Part shown: piece by piece, positions 47,140-55,885 of the stretch
Numbering within the stretch: the stretch's first letter is position 1
How the letters are laid out: each line of letters starts with the position of its first letter
DNA from: Porphyromonas cangingivalis
GTDB lineage: Bacteria > Bacteroidota > Bacteroidia > Bacteroidales > Porphyromonadaceae
Length of the DNA stretch: 64,000 nt
Direction: 5' to 3'
Assembly: GCF_900638305.1 (NCBI RefSeq)
Contig: NZ_LR134506.1
Span: 2,046,001-2,110,000 of the forward strand
Position numbers and translations under genes: made by a program
Notes under the pieces: model-generated
Database searches by the model: none
Told to the model about the DNA's origin: nothing
The model's input: only the letters and a program-made list of their open reading frames with translations

Positions 47140-48846
47140 TTATCTCACGAGTGTCCTAAAGAAATCTTGACCGACATACTTAGCGAACTCACGATCCTGA
47201 GCAATGGTCTTTGCCATGCTTGGATCCATCTTCACCGCTGTTGCGATACCGTCACGTACGAGGTCTGTCTGTGCTGTGCGTGCACCGATGATCGCCTTGA
47301 GGTAGTGGGTGGTCGCATCAGGAGTCTTGATCTTTGAGAGGAGGTCAAGAGCCTTGTTGTAGTCGTTGTTGAGGATCTGAGCGACGACAGCATTGTTGGA
47401 TGCTTCGTCAGCAAGAAGGCTTGCAGCCTCTGCATATTTGCCTTGGCGGACATAGAGAAGACCCATTGCCGAGGATAGTTCTGCAACGTTTCCGGCCTTG
47501 CCGAGGAGTTGTTCGGCATCAGATAGCTTGCCTTCGCCTACCGAAAGAAGAGCCATATTCATGAGTGTCGAACCATTGGGCTTGCCGGTCTTGCCTGCGA
47601 TCATAGCTGCTTTGTGGAAGTGCTCGAATGCTGCCTTCATGTCGCCTGCACGGTAAGCAAGTGTACCGAGGTTGTTGTATGCACGAGAGTCTTCCGGGTA
47701 GATGCGAGTAGCAGAGGTATAGATTTCCTTCTTTGTCGCATCGTCGTCAAAGAGGGTCGCAGAGTAAAGGAGTTCCTCCACATTGAGTTGGTCAGGCGTC
47801 TGACGACCCATGCGAGCGAGTTCTTCGTCACTCTTACCTATGATCTCTACGTTGGCGATGAGTCTTGAGCGGCGTAGCTGTGGGAGGATGTCGTCAGCGA
47901 GTTGTCTGAAGACAGAAGAGATGTTTTTGATCTCTCTTTCTCTCACCTCAGGATCCGGATACATAGAGAGTACACGTAGTACAAGGTCTTTGTCTTGGAT
48001 GTTGCTCTGCTCTACGAGGGTCTTGAAGCCTTCCCAGTCTTGTGCAGTATAAAGAGCATTGACGGGTGCATCTACCTTGTTTTGCTTGAGTGTTCTCTTG
48101 ACGTAAGATGAAGTGTTCTTTTCGCGTTGAGCCGCGAGTCTTTCGTTGAGGTCGTAACCACCATCGGGAGATGCATAAGCCTGTACTTCGATGTCTACGT
48201 TTTGGTTGGCTGCCTTGTCAGCTGCCTTGACACGCTCCTTCCACTCCTTGATGGCCGCCTTGTTGAGCTCTCCCGAGCGGAGGCCTGCCTGCTGGATGAG
48301 GAACTTGATGTCCGCATCATGCTTTTCCTTGATGATGCGTTGGAACATATCAGGTGCGATCGATGCTGTCGCATACTTGTGGCTTGCGATCTGCTCGGTA
48401 GCGATGACACCCTCACCGACCTTCACTGCGGGGAGCTTGACGGTCTTCTTGCCGATGCGAGCTTCGAAAGTCAGGTAAAGATCAGACTGTTGCATCGCCG
48501 GGATGTAGTCAAATTCGCTTGTGATTGTCTGCTTGCCACCCTGCTTGTAAGCGATGGTGACGCCATTGCCTCTGACTTTCTCGCCTTGGAAAGTATAAGT
48601 CGTGCCTTGTGCTTCGCCACCTGCGTAACGTAGGACCGGAGTGACACGTACTTCTGCCTTCTTATGGAACCACTTCGCGGGGATGTCGAGAGTGATTCGG
48701 GCAGGTACTTTTCCGCCCTTGACCACGAGAGGTTGAGGCTCGACTTTGACATACTTTGCGTCGAACGGCTTGAGGCTGCTACACGCTGCAAATACCATCA
48801 CCAAGGCCGTTGCCAACAGGATTTTTGTAAACGTTTTCTGTTTCAT
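47140..48846 (-). CDS. Lipoprotein with OmpA-like and TPR segments
   Basis: The 568-residue protein has lipobox MVFAACSS (Cys22). An N-terminal beta-rich region (about 30-170) is followed by an OmpA-C-like block (VDIEVQAYASPDGGYDLNER, then AAQREKNTSSYVKRTL). TPR-like helices lie towards the C-terminus (AYNNLGTLAYRAGDMKAAFE, AMGLLYVRQGKYAEAASLL). It probably binds peptidoglycan or assembles other envelope proteins at the periplasmic face. I do not know a characterised homologue with certainty. The ATG at 48846 gives a good signal peptide; a longer frame to 48870 is less likely. It is a single-gene unit. Confidence 0.75.
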   Translation of the reverse strand: MKQKTFTKILLATALVMVFAACSSLKPFDAKYVKVEPQPLVVKGGKVPARITLDIPAKWFHKKAEVRVTPVLRYAGGEAQGTTYTFQGEKVRGNGVTIAYKQGGKQTITSEFDYIPAMQQSDLYLTFEARIGKKTVKLPAVKVGEGVIATEQIASHKYATASIAPDMFQRIIKEKHDADIKFLIQQAGLRSGELNKAAIKEWKERVKAADKAANQNVDIEVQAYASPDGGYDLNERLAAQREKNTSSYVKRTLKQNKVDAPVNALYTAQDWEGFKTLVEQSNIQDKDLVLRVLSMYPDPEVREREIKNISSVFRQLADDILPQLRRSRLIANVEIIGKSDEELARMGRQTPDQLNVEELLYSATLFDDDATKKEIYTSATRIYPEDSRAYNNLGTLAYRAGDMKAAFEHFHKAAMIAGKTGKPNGSTLMNMALLSVGEGKLSDAEQLLGKAGNVAELSSAMGLLYVRQGKYAEAASLLADEASNNAVVAQILNNDYNKALDLLSKIKTPDATTHYLKAIIGARTAQTDLVRDGIATAVKMDPSMAKTIAQDREFAKYVGQDFFRTLVR

Positions 48847-48901
48847 AATATTCATTCCTAATGTAAACATAATACCCCCTATGAGGGGAGGACTACTACG
48901 G

Positions 48902-48909
48902 CAAAGATA
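48902..48909 (-). promoter_or_regulatory. Candidate -7 box for the OmpA/TPR lipoprotein
   Basis: The minus strand reads TATCTTTG, 56 nt upstream of the ATG at 48846 and downstream of the MATE gene stop. Confidence 0.4.
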
Positions 48910-48943
48910 TAAAAAATAAAGTATTCGCCCTCCCTGAGTGACT

Positions 48944-50311
48944 TTAAGTCAGTTGTGACCACTTGGCATCGCGCCACTTTTCGGTCGATATGAACCTGTA
49001 ACTCAACCATCCAACGAGTGCGTAATAAAAGATTTCGACGGTGTAGCAGATGTGTACCGGAGCCTGTGCCCAGAGTGTCACTATGAGTGAGTATATGAGA
49101 TAGCCGATGATGGTTGCCATTTCGATGGAGAGGGCTTTGGAGGTCGCTCCTGTAGCCGATACTGCGATGAAGTAGATGTTGCCGACAGAACTGATGGTCA
49201 TCGCGATACATATCACCCAAAGGGATGGGATGGTCTCCGAGATGAGACGGGCATCATCCGTAAAGATCCGCAAAAATTGCTCGGGGAACATCATGATGAT
49301 CGCACAGATCGATACCGTCGTCATCAGAGACACTCCGGCGACAGTACGCAGACTCTTATGTATGCGTTCGCTCTGATTGGCACCGATGAGACTGCTCACT
49401 GCCGTACTTACAGACGTGCCGTAGGCACTTGTCGAGACGTGTATCAGTATATAGAAGCTCCTCACGATGGATGCTATCGCCATGGCACGCTCGCCCAACT
49501 TCTCGATGAGAATGAAGAAGACAGTCCACACCGAGAGGCTGATCAGAGCTTGAAGCATCAGATAGACCGATAGTCGCAGGGTGGTGCGCATCAGTGTCAA
49601 GTCGATGACGCGCATTGCCTTGAACGTCATGCCGTAGGTCGGCTTGTCTACCTTATATTTTGTATAGGTGAGATAGAAAAGTAGTGACCCTGCTTCGGCA
49701 ATGACCGAAGCGAGTGCAGCTCCCCGCACCCCCATGGCCGGTAATCCGAAATGCCCGAAGATCAGGGCATAGTCCAGAAATATATTGATGATCGCCATTA
49801 CAAAAGCGTTGTATGTCAGTACTTTTGTGCGTGCGATGCCAAGATAGAATGCCCTGAATACGACCGAGATGAATGCAAAAAGATAGCCCCATACCCTTAT
49901 GTCCATGTACTCTGTAGCCACTGCTGAGAGTGCTTTAGAGGAGAGGATGGCGTCGAAGAGGGGTGCAGCGATCCAGCCACCGAGGAGAGCAAGGATGACT
50001 GCCGATACCACGAGCATGATGAAGCTCTGAGACAGCACCCTGCCGATGCCATCGTGTTGGCCTGCGCCATAGCGACGAGCGACGATGATCTGTGTCCCCG
50101 TCCCAAGGCTATGCCCCAGAGTATAGATGCAGAAGTAGACAAGTGTCGCCATACCGGCACCACCGAGCTCTACTTCGCCCAGATGTGCCATGAATGCCGT
50201 ATCGGTGATACCTATTATGTTTTGAGCCATCAGGGAGATAAAGACGGGTCCTGATATCTGGAGGATCCTCTTGACCCCGAATGAGTCGGATGATGTTTGG
50301 ATTGTGGACAT
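48944..50311 (-). CDS. MATE family multidrug/Na+ antiporter
   Basis: The 455-residue protein has about twelve hydrophobic helices in two bundles. It shows GPVFISLMAQNIIGITDTAFMA near the start and TMFKAMRV-like linkers between halves. It carries the MATE-typical ARYGAGQ-like motif (VARRYGAGQHDGIGRV) and, in the second half, a matching SSLIGANQSERIHKS. It exports cationic compounds against H+ or Na+; the substrate is unknown. A -7 box on this strand at 50404-50411 is likely. Confidence 0.9.
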   Translation of the reverse strand: MSTIQTSSDSFGVKRILQISGPVFISLMAQNIIGITDTAFMAHLGEVELGGAGMATLVYFCIYTLGHSLGTGTQIIVARRYGAGQHDGIGRVLSQSFIMLVVSAVILALLGGWIAAPLFDAILSSKALSAVATEYMDIRVWGYLFAFISVVFRAFYLGIARTKVLTYNAFVMAIINIFLDYALIFGHFGLPAMGVRGAALASVIAEAGSLLFYLTYTKYKVDKPTYGMTFKAMRVIDLTLMRTTLRLSVYLMLQALISLSVWTVFFILIEKLGERAMAIASIVRSFYILIHVSTSAYGTSVSTAVSSLIGANQSERIHKSLRTVAGVSLMTTVSICAIIMMFPEQFLRIFTDDARLISETIPSLWVICIAMTISSVGNIYFIAVSATGATSKALSIEMATIIGYLIYSLIVTLWAQAPVHICYTVEIFYYALVGWLSYRFISTEKWRDAKWSQLT

Positions 50312-50403
50312 AGGAGTGTGTGGATATTGACGGCTCGGGGGCTAAAGCGGTCGTCCCTCGTTTATGAGCCTGCATATAAGCCTCAAAGAGAACTTATACA
50401 TCA

Positions 50404-50411
50404 CAAATATA
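50404..50411 (-). promoter_or_regulatory. Candidate -7 box for the MATE gene
   Basis: The minus strand reads TATATTTG, 92 nt upstream of the ATG. Confidence 0.4.
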
Positions 50412-50582
50412 AACATAAATCATGGGATGAAATCACCCCTTAGTCTCACAACAAGGTTGTTTAACTCGTTGTTTCAATTTACCCTGCTTTTTTACTTCTT
50501 AGAGATGCTTTGCTTGAGGAAGAAGGAGGCATTGAGGGGTTATTTTGATTAGTTTCGATAGATTTGTTGTGTCTCGAAGTCT

Positions 50583-50590
50583 TATCTTTG
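50583..50590 (+). promoter_or_regulatory. Candidate -7 box for the two-component pair
   Basis: TATCTTTG lies 20 nt before the kinase ATG at 50611. TTTG at 50563-50566 is 16 nt upstream, a shorter spacer than usual. Confidence 0.45.
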
Positions 50591-50610
50591 TTTTGCGTAA
50601 AATACATCCT

Positions 50611-51948
50611 ATGAGACACAACAAAAACATACACAGTCATCTGCTTCTTGTCATACTTACGTCTTTGGCTTTTGTCGGCCTACAGATCTTTTGGTTGGTC
50701 TCTGAGTATAGATCACTCACCAGGGAGACAGAATATCGCATGGATAGCCTTTTGGGAGAAGTGACCGGCCGTAAGATGCAGACGGATGAGGTGGAGATAC
50801 CTTCGGCAAAAGCCTTTTATGACATCTCGATTTTCTCTGCAGATTCTGCTTCACGGGGCGGAGCCAAGGTCCTTGGTGGAGCATCGAAGGTCTTCAGTAT
50901 CGACATCAAAGATGGTGATCTCGTCGAGATCGATACGAAGGATGGTACCATGATGAGGGTAGATACCTTGCTTGGAGAATCGGGTGCTGTCGTCGAGTGG
51001 AGTTCGACTTTTGACAAGGATAGTACGGGCAGGGCTGTTTCGATCATCACAAAGACGCTCCGAAAGAGTTGGGTGAGTGGTGACATTTCGGCCGATTACT
51101 CAGTGATGGCGGATGGCAAGGTCTACACTATACGCCTGAAAGGGCAAAATAGAGAGTTTCGCAAGATCATGGGATTTGTTCTCGTGAGTATTGTCAGTAT
51201 GATTGTTGTAGCCATGGTTATTTGGAGCTTCTGGAAGTTGCTTCGGCGTATCGAAGAGGAGCAAAATGCACAGAGACGCAACGAACAGTATTTCTTCGGA
51301 CTCATACACGATCTCAAGACTCCTCTGTCGTATACTCATGCCTTGTTGGACAAGTTGGGGCACTCGTTTGGGGAGAAGCCGCAAGTGCTTGAGAAAATCA
51401 ATCATGGCAATTTGCAGGTCGCCAAAGTCATCGATAAAGTCGATGAGCTGCTCGCGATACCTCGGCTTACGCACATCCACGAAGAGGATTATGGGGTGTG
51501 TTATCTCGAAGACATCATAGACACCATAGAGGGTGAGCTCATCCATACTTATGCCACACAGGACATCACTTTCGAACACTCCTTCACAGAGGGGATAAGG
51601 TACATCCTGCCCATCCGTCAGACTGAGCTCATACTGCGGATACTGCTGGACAATGCGGTACGCTACTCGGGGCCCACTCCGAGGATAACGATACAGGCAG
51701 AAAGTACTGAGGACTATTTGCAGATCCTCATTTCTGACAATGGGGGAGGTCTTCCCACGGACAAGCAACGTATGATCATAAAGAACGAGACCATCCAAGA
51801 GCTTGCTTCGTCACAAAGAGGTAACGGGATCGGGCTCATGACGATCTGCAGACTCATGGAGGCTATGAAGACAACTCTTCGATACGAGAAGACCGTTGAC
51901 GGCAGTCGCTTCTCCTTCTCTGTCCCTCAAAAACGAATAAACCCATGA
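50611..51948 (+). CDS. Sensor histidine kinase
   Basis: The 445-residue protein has a membrane helix at about 10-32, a periplasmic sensor of about 150 residues, and a second helix (GFVLVSIVSMIVVAMVIWSFW). The H-box is FGLIHDLKTPLSY (phospho-acceptor His). The ATPase domain has ILRILLDNAVRYSG, ISDNGGGLP and GNGIGLMTICRLME. The periplasmic part is rich in Asp, Ser and Gly and matches no sensor fold I recognise. The ATG at 50611 follows the -7 box; an earlier in-frame start at 50545 lies upstream of the promoter. The stop overlaps the regulator start (ATGA). Confidence 0.92.
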   Translation: MRHNKNIHSHLLLVILTSLAFVGLQIFWLVSEYRSLTRETEYRMDSLLGEVTGRKMQTDEVEIPSAKAFYDISIFSADSASRGGAKVLGGASKVFSIDIKDGDLVEIDTKDGTMMRVDTLLGESGAVVEWSSTFDKDSTGRAVSIITKTLRKSWVSGDISADYSVMADGKVYTIRLKGQNREFRKIMGFVLVSIVSMIVVAMVIWSFWKLLRRIEEEQNAQRRNEQYFFGLIHDLKTPLSYTHALLDKLGHSFGEKPQVLEKINHGNLQVAKVIDKVDELLAIPRLTHIHEEDYGVCYLEDIIDTIEGELIHTYATQDITFEHSFTEGIRYILPIRQTELILRILLDNAVRYSGPTPRITIQAESTEDYLQILISDNGGGLPTDKQRMIIKNETIQELASSQRGNGIGLMTICRLMEAMKTTLRYEKTVDGSRFSFSVPQKRINP

Positions 51949-52661
51949 AAAGTGACAAAGTCAAAATCCTTCTCATAGATGATACCGTCTACTTCGGAGA
52001 AGAGTTGGCCGAGCAGCTTGGTGCTCTTGGTTTCGAGGTTTTGTATCTCTCCACACCGACAGGGCTGGATAGGGTTATAAGGGCGTTTGCTCCTGATCTT
52101 TTATTTTTGGATATCGACCTTGGTGTCGGGCAGAGTGGCATAGAAATTTGTGCCGAATTGAAGTCGGATCATCCGACCCTGCCTGTCATTCTCATTTCGT
52201 CGCACACCGACGCTGAGACGAGAGAGAAAGGGATCAGGGCGGGGGCAATGGGCTTTGTCGGCAAACCTCTCACAGCAAGTCTTCTCCAAGCTTACGCACA
52301 TCTTTATATCGACAAGAAAGAGAGCTGTCATACACCTGCGGATGCGGTCTATGCCGATTTGTCTTGTCTGGGCAGACTCAAGGTTTCGTTCAAAAGAGGG
52401 CTGATCTTTTATCCGAATAACGAGGTCGCATCCATAAGCCCCATCCAATGCTCCATCCTTCGGGCCATGATGGATCGTATGGGCGAAGAGGTGACGATGG
52501 ATGAGATCATGGAGAACGTCTGGGGACGAAACTCCTCTGTCAGTTCGCCTGCAGGTGTATATACAGCTATCAGTATGTTGAGGAAGCTATTGAGGTTTGA
52601 CGAAGGGATACGCTTTCGTAGTGTGAGGGGTATTGGCTATCGGTTGGATGTCGAGTCCTGA
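51945..52661 (+). CDS. OmpR-family response regulator
   Basis: The 238-residue protein has receiver acidic residues in ILLIDDT, phospho-acceptor Asp56 in FLDIDLG, Ser at SSHTD and Lys107 in GFVGKPL. A C-terminal winged helix follows (ISPIQCSILRAMMDRM, MDEIMENVWGRNSSVSSPAG, FRSVRGIGYRLD). It overlaps the kinase gene by 4 nt, so the two are cognate. Targets are unknown; the nearby GlsB and ECF sigma genes run the other way. Confidence 0.94.
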   Translation: MKSDKVKILLIDDTVYFGEELAEQLGALGFEVLYLSTPTGLDRVIRAFAPDLLFLDIDLGVGQSGIEICAELKSDHPTLPVILISSHTDAETREKGIRAGAMGFVGKPLTASLLQAYAHLYIDKKESCHTPADAVYADLSCLGRLKVSFKRGLIFYPNNEVASISPIQCSILRAMMDRMGEEVTMDEIMENVWGRNSSVSSPAGVYTAISMLRKLLRFDEGIRFRSVRGIGYRLDVES

Positions 52662-52829
52662 GTGTCTCAAGGGTGTGAGCTCAATTGGGCGGAGGACTTT
52701 TCTATGAAATGTCTTGTCATATTGGGAATGACAAAGGGGACACACCGAAACATCATCGTCTCGATACATCCCCTTGTTGTTCATACTCTCAGGTCAGTCC
52801 TTCATGAGGCTGTGAGAGGCAGGAAGTCC

Positions 52830-53075
52830 TTATTTCTTGCGGAATAGCCCGGCGATGAACAGGATCAAACAAGCACCGATGGTAGACACCACGAGTTGAC
52901 CCCAGAAGCCTTCGTCGGCCGACATGCCGAAGAGTCCGTAAGCGAACTTGCCGACAACGCTACCTACCAAACCCAGCAAGATGCTCTTGATCCAGCCCAT
53001 TGAGCCGTTACGCATGATTGCCGAACCGATAAGACCTGCAAGAAGCCCGATGATAATGGTTATTATCCATCCCAT
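52830..53075 (-). CDS. GlsB/YeaQ/YmgE family stress membrane protein
   Basis: The 81-residue protein starts at the ATG at 53075; an in-frame start at 53117 adds a charged tail before the first membrane helix. It is glycine-rich and hydrophobic with three likely helices (WIITIIIGLLAGLIGSAIM, IKSILLGLVGSVVGKFAYGL, GQLVVSTIGACLILFIAGLF). This is the transglycosylase-associated/GlsB family, often induced by stress; biochemical function is unclear. It lies 100 nt downstream of the ECF sigma gene on the same strand. Confidence 0.88.
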   Translation of the reverse strand: MGWIITIIIGLLAGLIGSAIMRNGSMGWIKSILLGLVGSVVGKFAYGLFGMSADEGFWGQLVVSTIGACLILFIAGLFRKK

Positions 53076-53175
53076 AATTTTTTCCTTTCTTTTGTAGTTA
53101 ATAATCAATTTAGGCACTGCGATCCCGGCTCTCCGGCCGCGTGAAAGTCTTTCACGGCTGTGCTTTTATACGGCA

Positions 53176-53700
53176 TCACTTCACGTAGTCTGCGAGGATG
53201 CCTTGTAGCTGTTTGCGTGCGAAGAATATACGACTCTTTACCGTCCCGATCGGAAGGTCAAGGGCATCTGCGATCTCCTTGTACTTGAACCCCGCCAAAA
53301 ACATCGAGAATGGTTGCTTGAGATCTTCACTCAACGTCTCTATCGCTCCATTGATTTCCTTGATGCTGAGCTCATGATACGGCGTGCTGATCCCGGTATT
53401 GTCGCTTTGCGAACCCACATAAGAGAGATCGGCATTGGCATCGATGATCGAGTGGGTGCGTATGATGCGGTGATAGTTGTTGATGAAGAGGTTGCGCATG
53501 ACAGTGAAGACCCAACCTTTGAAGTTGGTGTTTTCTCTGTACTTATCTCTATTGGAGAGGACTTTGAGCGTTGTCTCCTGTCTCAAGTCTTCAGCTGTCT
53601 CTCTGTCTGCTGTCAGAGAGAGCGCAAAGCTGTACATATTATCTTGAAGTTGGACGAGATTTTCATCAAAGAATGCTTTAGATGATGTTGTATTCTCCAT
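53176..53700 (-). CDS. ECF sigma factor
   Basis: The 174-residue protein has region 2 (SLTADRETAEDLRQETTLKV, GWVFTVMRNLFINNYHRII) and region 4 (GFKYKEIADALDLPIGTVKS, RIFFARKQLQGIL), with no region 1 or 3. It redirects polymerase to a stress or envelope regulon. No anti-sigma gene is adjacent, so control is likely transcriptional or by an unlinked factor. A TAAATTTG box on this strand at 53777-53784 is a plausible promoter. Confidence 0.93.
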   Translation of the reverse strand: MENTTSSKAFFDENLVQLQDNMYSFALSLTADRETAEDLRQETTLKVLSNRDKYRENTNFKGWVFTVMRNLFINNYHRIIRTHSIIDANADLSYVGSQSDNTGISTPYHELSIKEINGAIETLSEDLKQPFSMFLAGFKYKEIADALDLPIGTVKSRIFFARKQLQGILADYVK

Positions 53701-53776
53701 AACGCGTATAATATATTTGTCTTTGTTATCCTTAATATTGTGATAGGGACATTCCTAATCAAAATGTTCCACTATT

Positions 53777-53784
53777 CAAATTTA
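53777..53784 (-). promoter_or_regulatory. Candidate -7 box for the ECF sigma gene
   Basis: The minus strand reads TAAATTTG, 76 nt upstream of the ATG. Confidence 0.35.
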
Positions 53785-53987
53785 CGAAGAATTATCGATA
53801 AGACAAGAGCGTTTTATATAATTAACAAGTTCGTCGATCTTGTGTGTATTGGCTTGATAGGTATCGATTTACATCGGTTTTGAAGCCTGAATGAGGGGAG
53901 ATCGTGCTCCGGCTAAGATTTTGATGTTATGACTATTCGTCCGAATTGACTAATTTAGCATCATAACCACAAAAGTAACAAAACAGA

Positions 53988-54371
53988 ATGCAAGCACAAA
54001 AAATAAAAGCCCTCTTTTTCAACGATATCCCTCGCTTTGCCAAATACTTCTCGGAGACGAAGCTGTTTGACAAGCTCAAGCGTGTGGCCGGTAAGGCTGC
54101 CGGAGAAATCCTCTTGCCGATCCTGCGCCTGTTCTATGTGATGAAAGCTCCCACCACGCCGATTCATCGTAAGTTGCACATCGCTGCGGCATTGGGGTAT
54201 TTCATTTTTCCTTTCGATTTCATACCTGACTTCCTTGCACCGGTACTGGGATTTGCGGATGACCTTGTCGTTGCGACGACGGTACTGAAACTTGTCTCGA
54301 AGTACTGTACCGATGAGATTGAGATGCAGGCACAGCGTACTCGCAAACGCTTATTCTCCTGCTCGAAGTAA
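53988..54371 (+). CDS. YkvA-like DUF1232 protein
   Basis: The protein has 127 residues with the DUF1232 hallmark HIAAALGYFIFPFDFIPDFLAP, in which a hydrophobic pair is joined by PFDFIPD, then GFADDLVVATTVLKLV. The N-terminus is basic and helical. Such proteins are membrane-associated and of unknown function. It stands alone and converges on the SRP RNA/tRNA-Thr unit across a bidirectional terminator. Confidence 0.85.
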   Translation: MQAQKIKALFFNDIPRFAKYFSETKLFDKLKRVAGKAAGEILLPILRLFYVMKAPTTPIHRKLHIAAALGYFIFPFDFIPDFLAPVLGFADDLVVATTVLKLVSKYCTDEIEMQAQRTRKRLFSCSK

Positions 54372-54380
54372 CCACAAAAA

Positions 54381-54418
54381 AGAAGAAGCTCATCACCGGT
54401 GATGAACTTCTTCTTTCT
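54381..54418. terminator. Bidirectional terminator
   Basis: A 16/17-bp stem (54381-54397 and 54398-54414) has its central CCGG forming the tip, flanked by AAAAAA to the left and TTTCTTTTT to the right. It serves the YkvA-like gene and, on the other strand, the SRP RNA/tRNA-Thr unit. Confidence 0.85.
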
Positions 54419-54425
54419 TTTTCTG

Positions 54426-54499
54426 AGCCTCTTGTCGGATTCGAACCAACGACCCCGAGATTACAAATCACGTGCTCTGGCCAACTGAGCTAAAGAGGC
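54426..54499 (-). tRNA. tRNA-Thr (UGU), second identical copy
   Basis: Base for base the same as 14079-14152, anticodon TGT. It begins 4 nt after the SRP RNA on the same strand, so it is probably cut from a common precursor. Confidence 0.97.
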
Positions 54500-54503
54500 A
54501 AAA

Positions 54504-54599
54504 GGGTAAGCTGACTATATCGCGCCGCTACAACCGACTGCCCTTGCTGCGGTCAAGCCCTGGGGGATTCATCAGGAGCTGGCCGTATAGGACTTACCC
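54504..54599 (-). ncRNA. ffs: Signal recognition particle RNA (small bacterial type)
   Basis: The ends pair as GGGTAAG / CTTACCC, with further stem pairs CTATA / TATAG. The apex holds CCCCCAGG followed by GCAGCAAGGG, the conserved asymmetric-loop core that binds Ffh M domain in bacterial SRP RNA. The apical sequence between them is GCTTGACC rather than a GGAA or GNRA tetraloop. Length about 96 nt fits the small (4.5S-like) type. A TAACTTTG -7 box precedes it. Confidence 0.8.
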
Positions 54600-54603
54600 A
54601 CCG

Positions 54604-54611
54604 CAAAGTTA
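54604..54611 (-). promoter_or_regulatory. -7 box of the SRP RNA/tRNA-Thr unit
   Basis: The minus strand reads TAACTTTG, 4 nt before the paired 5' end of the RNA, as expected for a start at about +1. Confidence 0.65.
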
Positions 54612-54864
54612 CGATTATTTTTCGAACTGACAAGCCCCGACCAAGTCGCCTTTGTCCGTGCAATAAGGGTATGTCCTCATCCGAGTCCGGCCATCTTGCC
54701 GTCTACCCTCATGCGTTCAATAGGATAGGTTGTGTGACGATAAGTCAAAAAAACTAAATATTAAATTCCGAAGATTGGTCAATAATGTGTTTCTTTGTAG
54801 ATCAGAAACGCTTTTCAGGGATATATCGTCCCATAAGGATATAAACATACGATCAACGAAGACA

Positions 54865-55620
54865 ATGAGAATAGACGATATTTTTGACTTATTTACCATA
54901 CGGTTTGAGCTATGGCCCTTTCATCTGGATCTCAATCAAGACTATCCTTTGGCACAGGTCATCAGCAGGATGATCCATGTCGCCGGAGAGCACGCCGGCT
55001 CCAATGGCTTCGGTATCAAGGATCTCAATAAGAGTGGGTACACATGGGTTCTTTACCGACTCAGTGTAGAGATGGATCAGCCCATCAAGGTCGGGCGACC
55101 TATCGATATCTCTACCGGAGTCCTCAATAGAGACGGTATGGTCACTCGTCGTCTCTTTGTCATCTCTCAGGGTGGTCAGGTCGTTGCGACAGGGTTGAGT
55201 CATTGGGTGGCCATCGATCTCTCCTCACGTCGTCCCACTCCGATCTCCAATGTGATTACTCGTGATGTGTGTGTACGTGACATTCCGCCTGTCAACATCC
55301 CCGAGATCCCTCGCAAGCTCATCGAGGGCATGGAGACTTTCGTCCCATCTTTCGATCACCAAGTCAGGTATTCCGACCTTGACATGAACAAGCACGTCAA
55401 TACTGCCGTATGGGTCTCACTCGCAATAGACTGTATCGGATTGGAGCAGTTTGAGCGAAGTTACGTGCACCGGGCGGATCTCCATTTCGTCAACGAAGCC
55501 TTCTGGGGCGATACGCTCACCGTCGAGCATTGTGCTACTGCCGAAGGCGATAAGATGCGTGTCAAGGGCAGTGATGGGAAAGAGTGTTTTGTCCTTTCAT
55601 TGAAGTGGAACGATAAATAA
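54865..55620 (+). CDS. Acyl-ACP thioesterase (FatA-like)
   Basis: The 251-residue protein has a double hot-dog fold that frees fatty acids from acyl carrier protein. The first half has MIHVAGEHAGSNGFGIKDLN and GYTWVLYRLSVEM. The second half has the active-site stretch RYSDLDMNKHVNTAVWVSLA, with Asp, Asn and His. The ATG at 54865 fits; an earlier in-frame start at 54730 adds 45 residues of unlikely composition. Downstream are the basic RHH-like gene (13 nt) and tadA, probably in one unit. Confidence 0.9.
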   Translation: MRIDDIFDLFTIRFELWPFHLDLNQDYPLAQVISRMIHVAGEHAGSNGFGIKDLNKSGYTWVLYRLSVEMDQPIKVGRPIDISTGVLNRDGMVTRRLFVISQGGQVVATGLSHWVAIDLSSRRPTPISNVITRDVCVRDIPPVNIPEIPRKLIEGMETFVPSFDHQVRYSDLDMNKHVNTAVWVSLAIDCIGLEQFERSYVHRADLHFVNEAFWGDTLTVEHCATAEGDKMRVKGSDGKECFVLSLKWNDK

Positions 55621-55633
55621 ATCTACCTCTCTC

Positions 55634-55885
55634 ATGGCTGTGAAGACGTCCAAACCCAAGCACACCAAGTCTTCGGGATCGGTAAGGAAGGAAAAGCGAG
55701 AGTGCCCTCTCGCTCTCATGCTCACACCATCGGAGTACGAACTCGTGCAACACTTCGTGAAGAAGCAGAAGATCACCAATAAGTCCGAATACTTCCGACG
55801 TCTCATCCTTACCGAGGTCTTCAGCAAGCTCAATATCCACTATCCTACGATCTTCGAGGAAGACGAACTCACCGGAGGCCTATGA
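55634..55885 (+). CDS. Small basic protein, ribbon-helix-helix-like
   Basis: The protein has 83 residues: a Lys-rich tail (VKTSKPKHTKSSGSVRKEKR) followed by a strand-helix-helix CPLALMLTPSEYELVQHFVK and ITNKSEYFRRLILTEVF. This resembles MobC/CopG-type ribbon-helix-helix DNA-binding proteins, but nothing plasmid-like is nearby. Its stop overlaps the tadA start by 4 nt (ATGA). It could be a regulator of tadA or a nucleic-acid-binding helper; this is inference. Confidence 0.6.
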   Translation: MAVKTSKPKHTKSSGSVRKEKRECPLALMLTPSEYELVQHFVKKQKITNKSEYFRRLILTEVFSKLNIHYPTIFEEDELTGGL

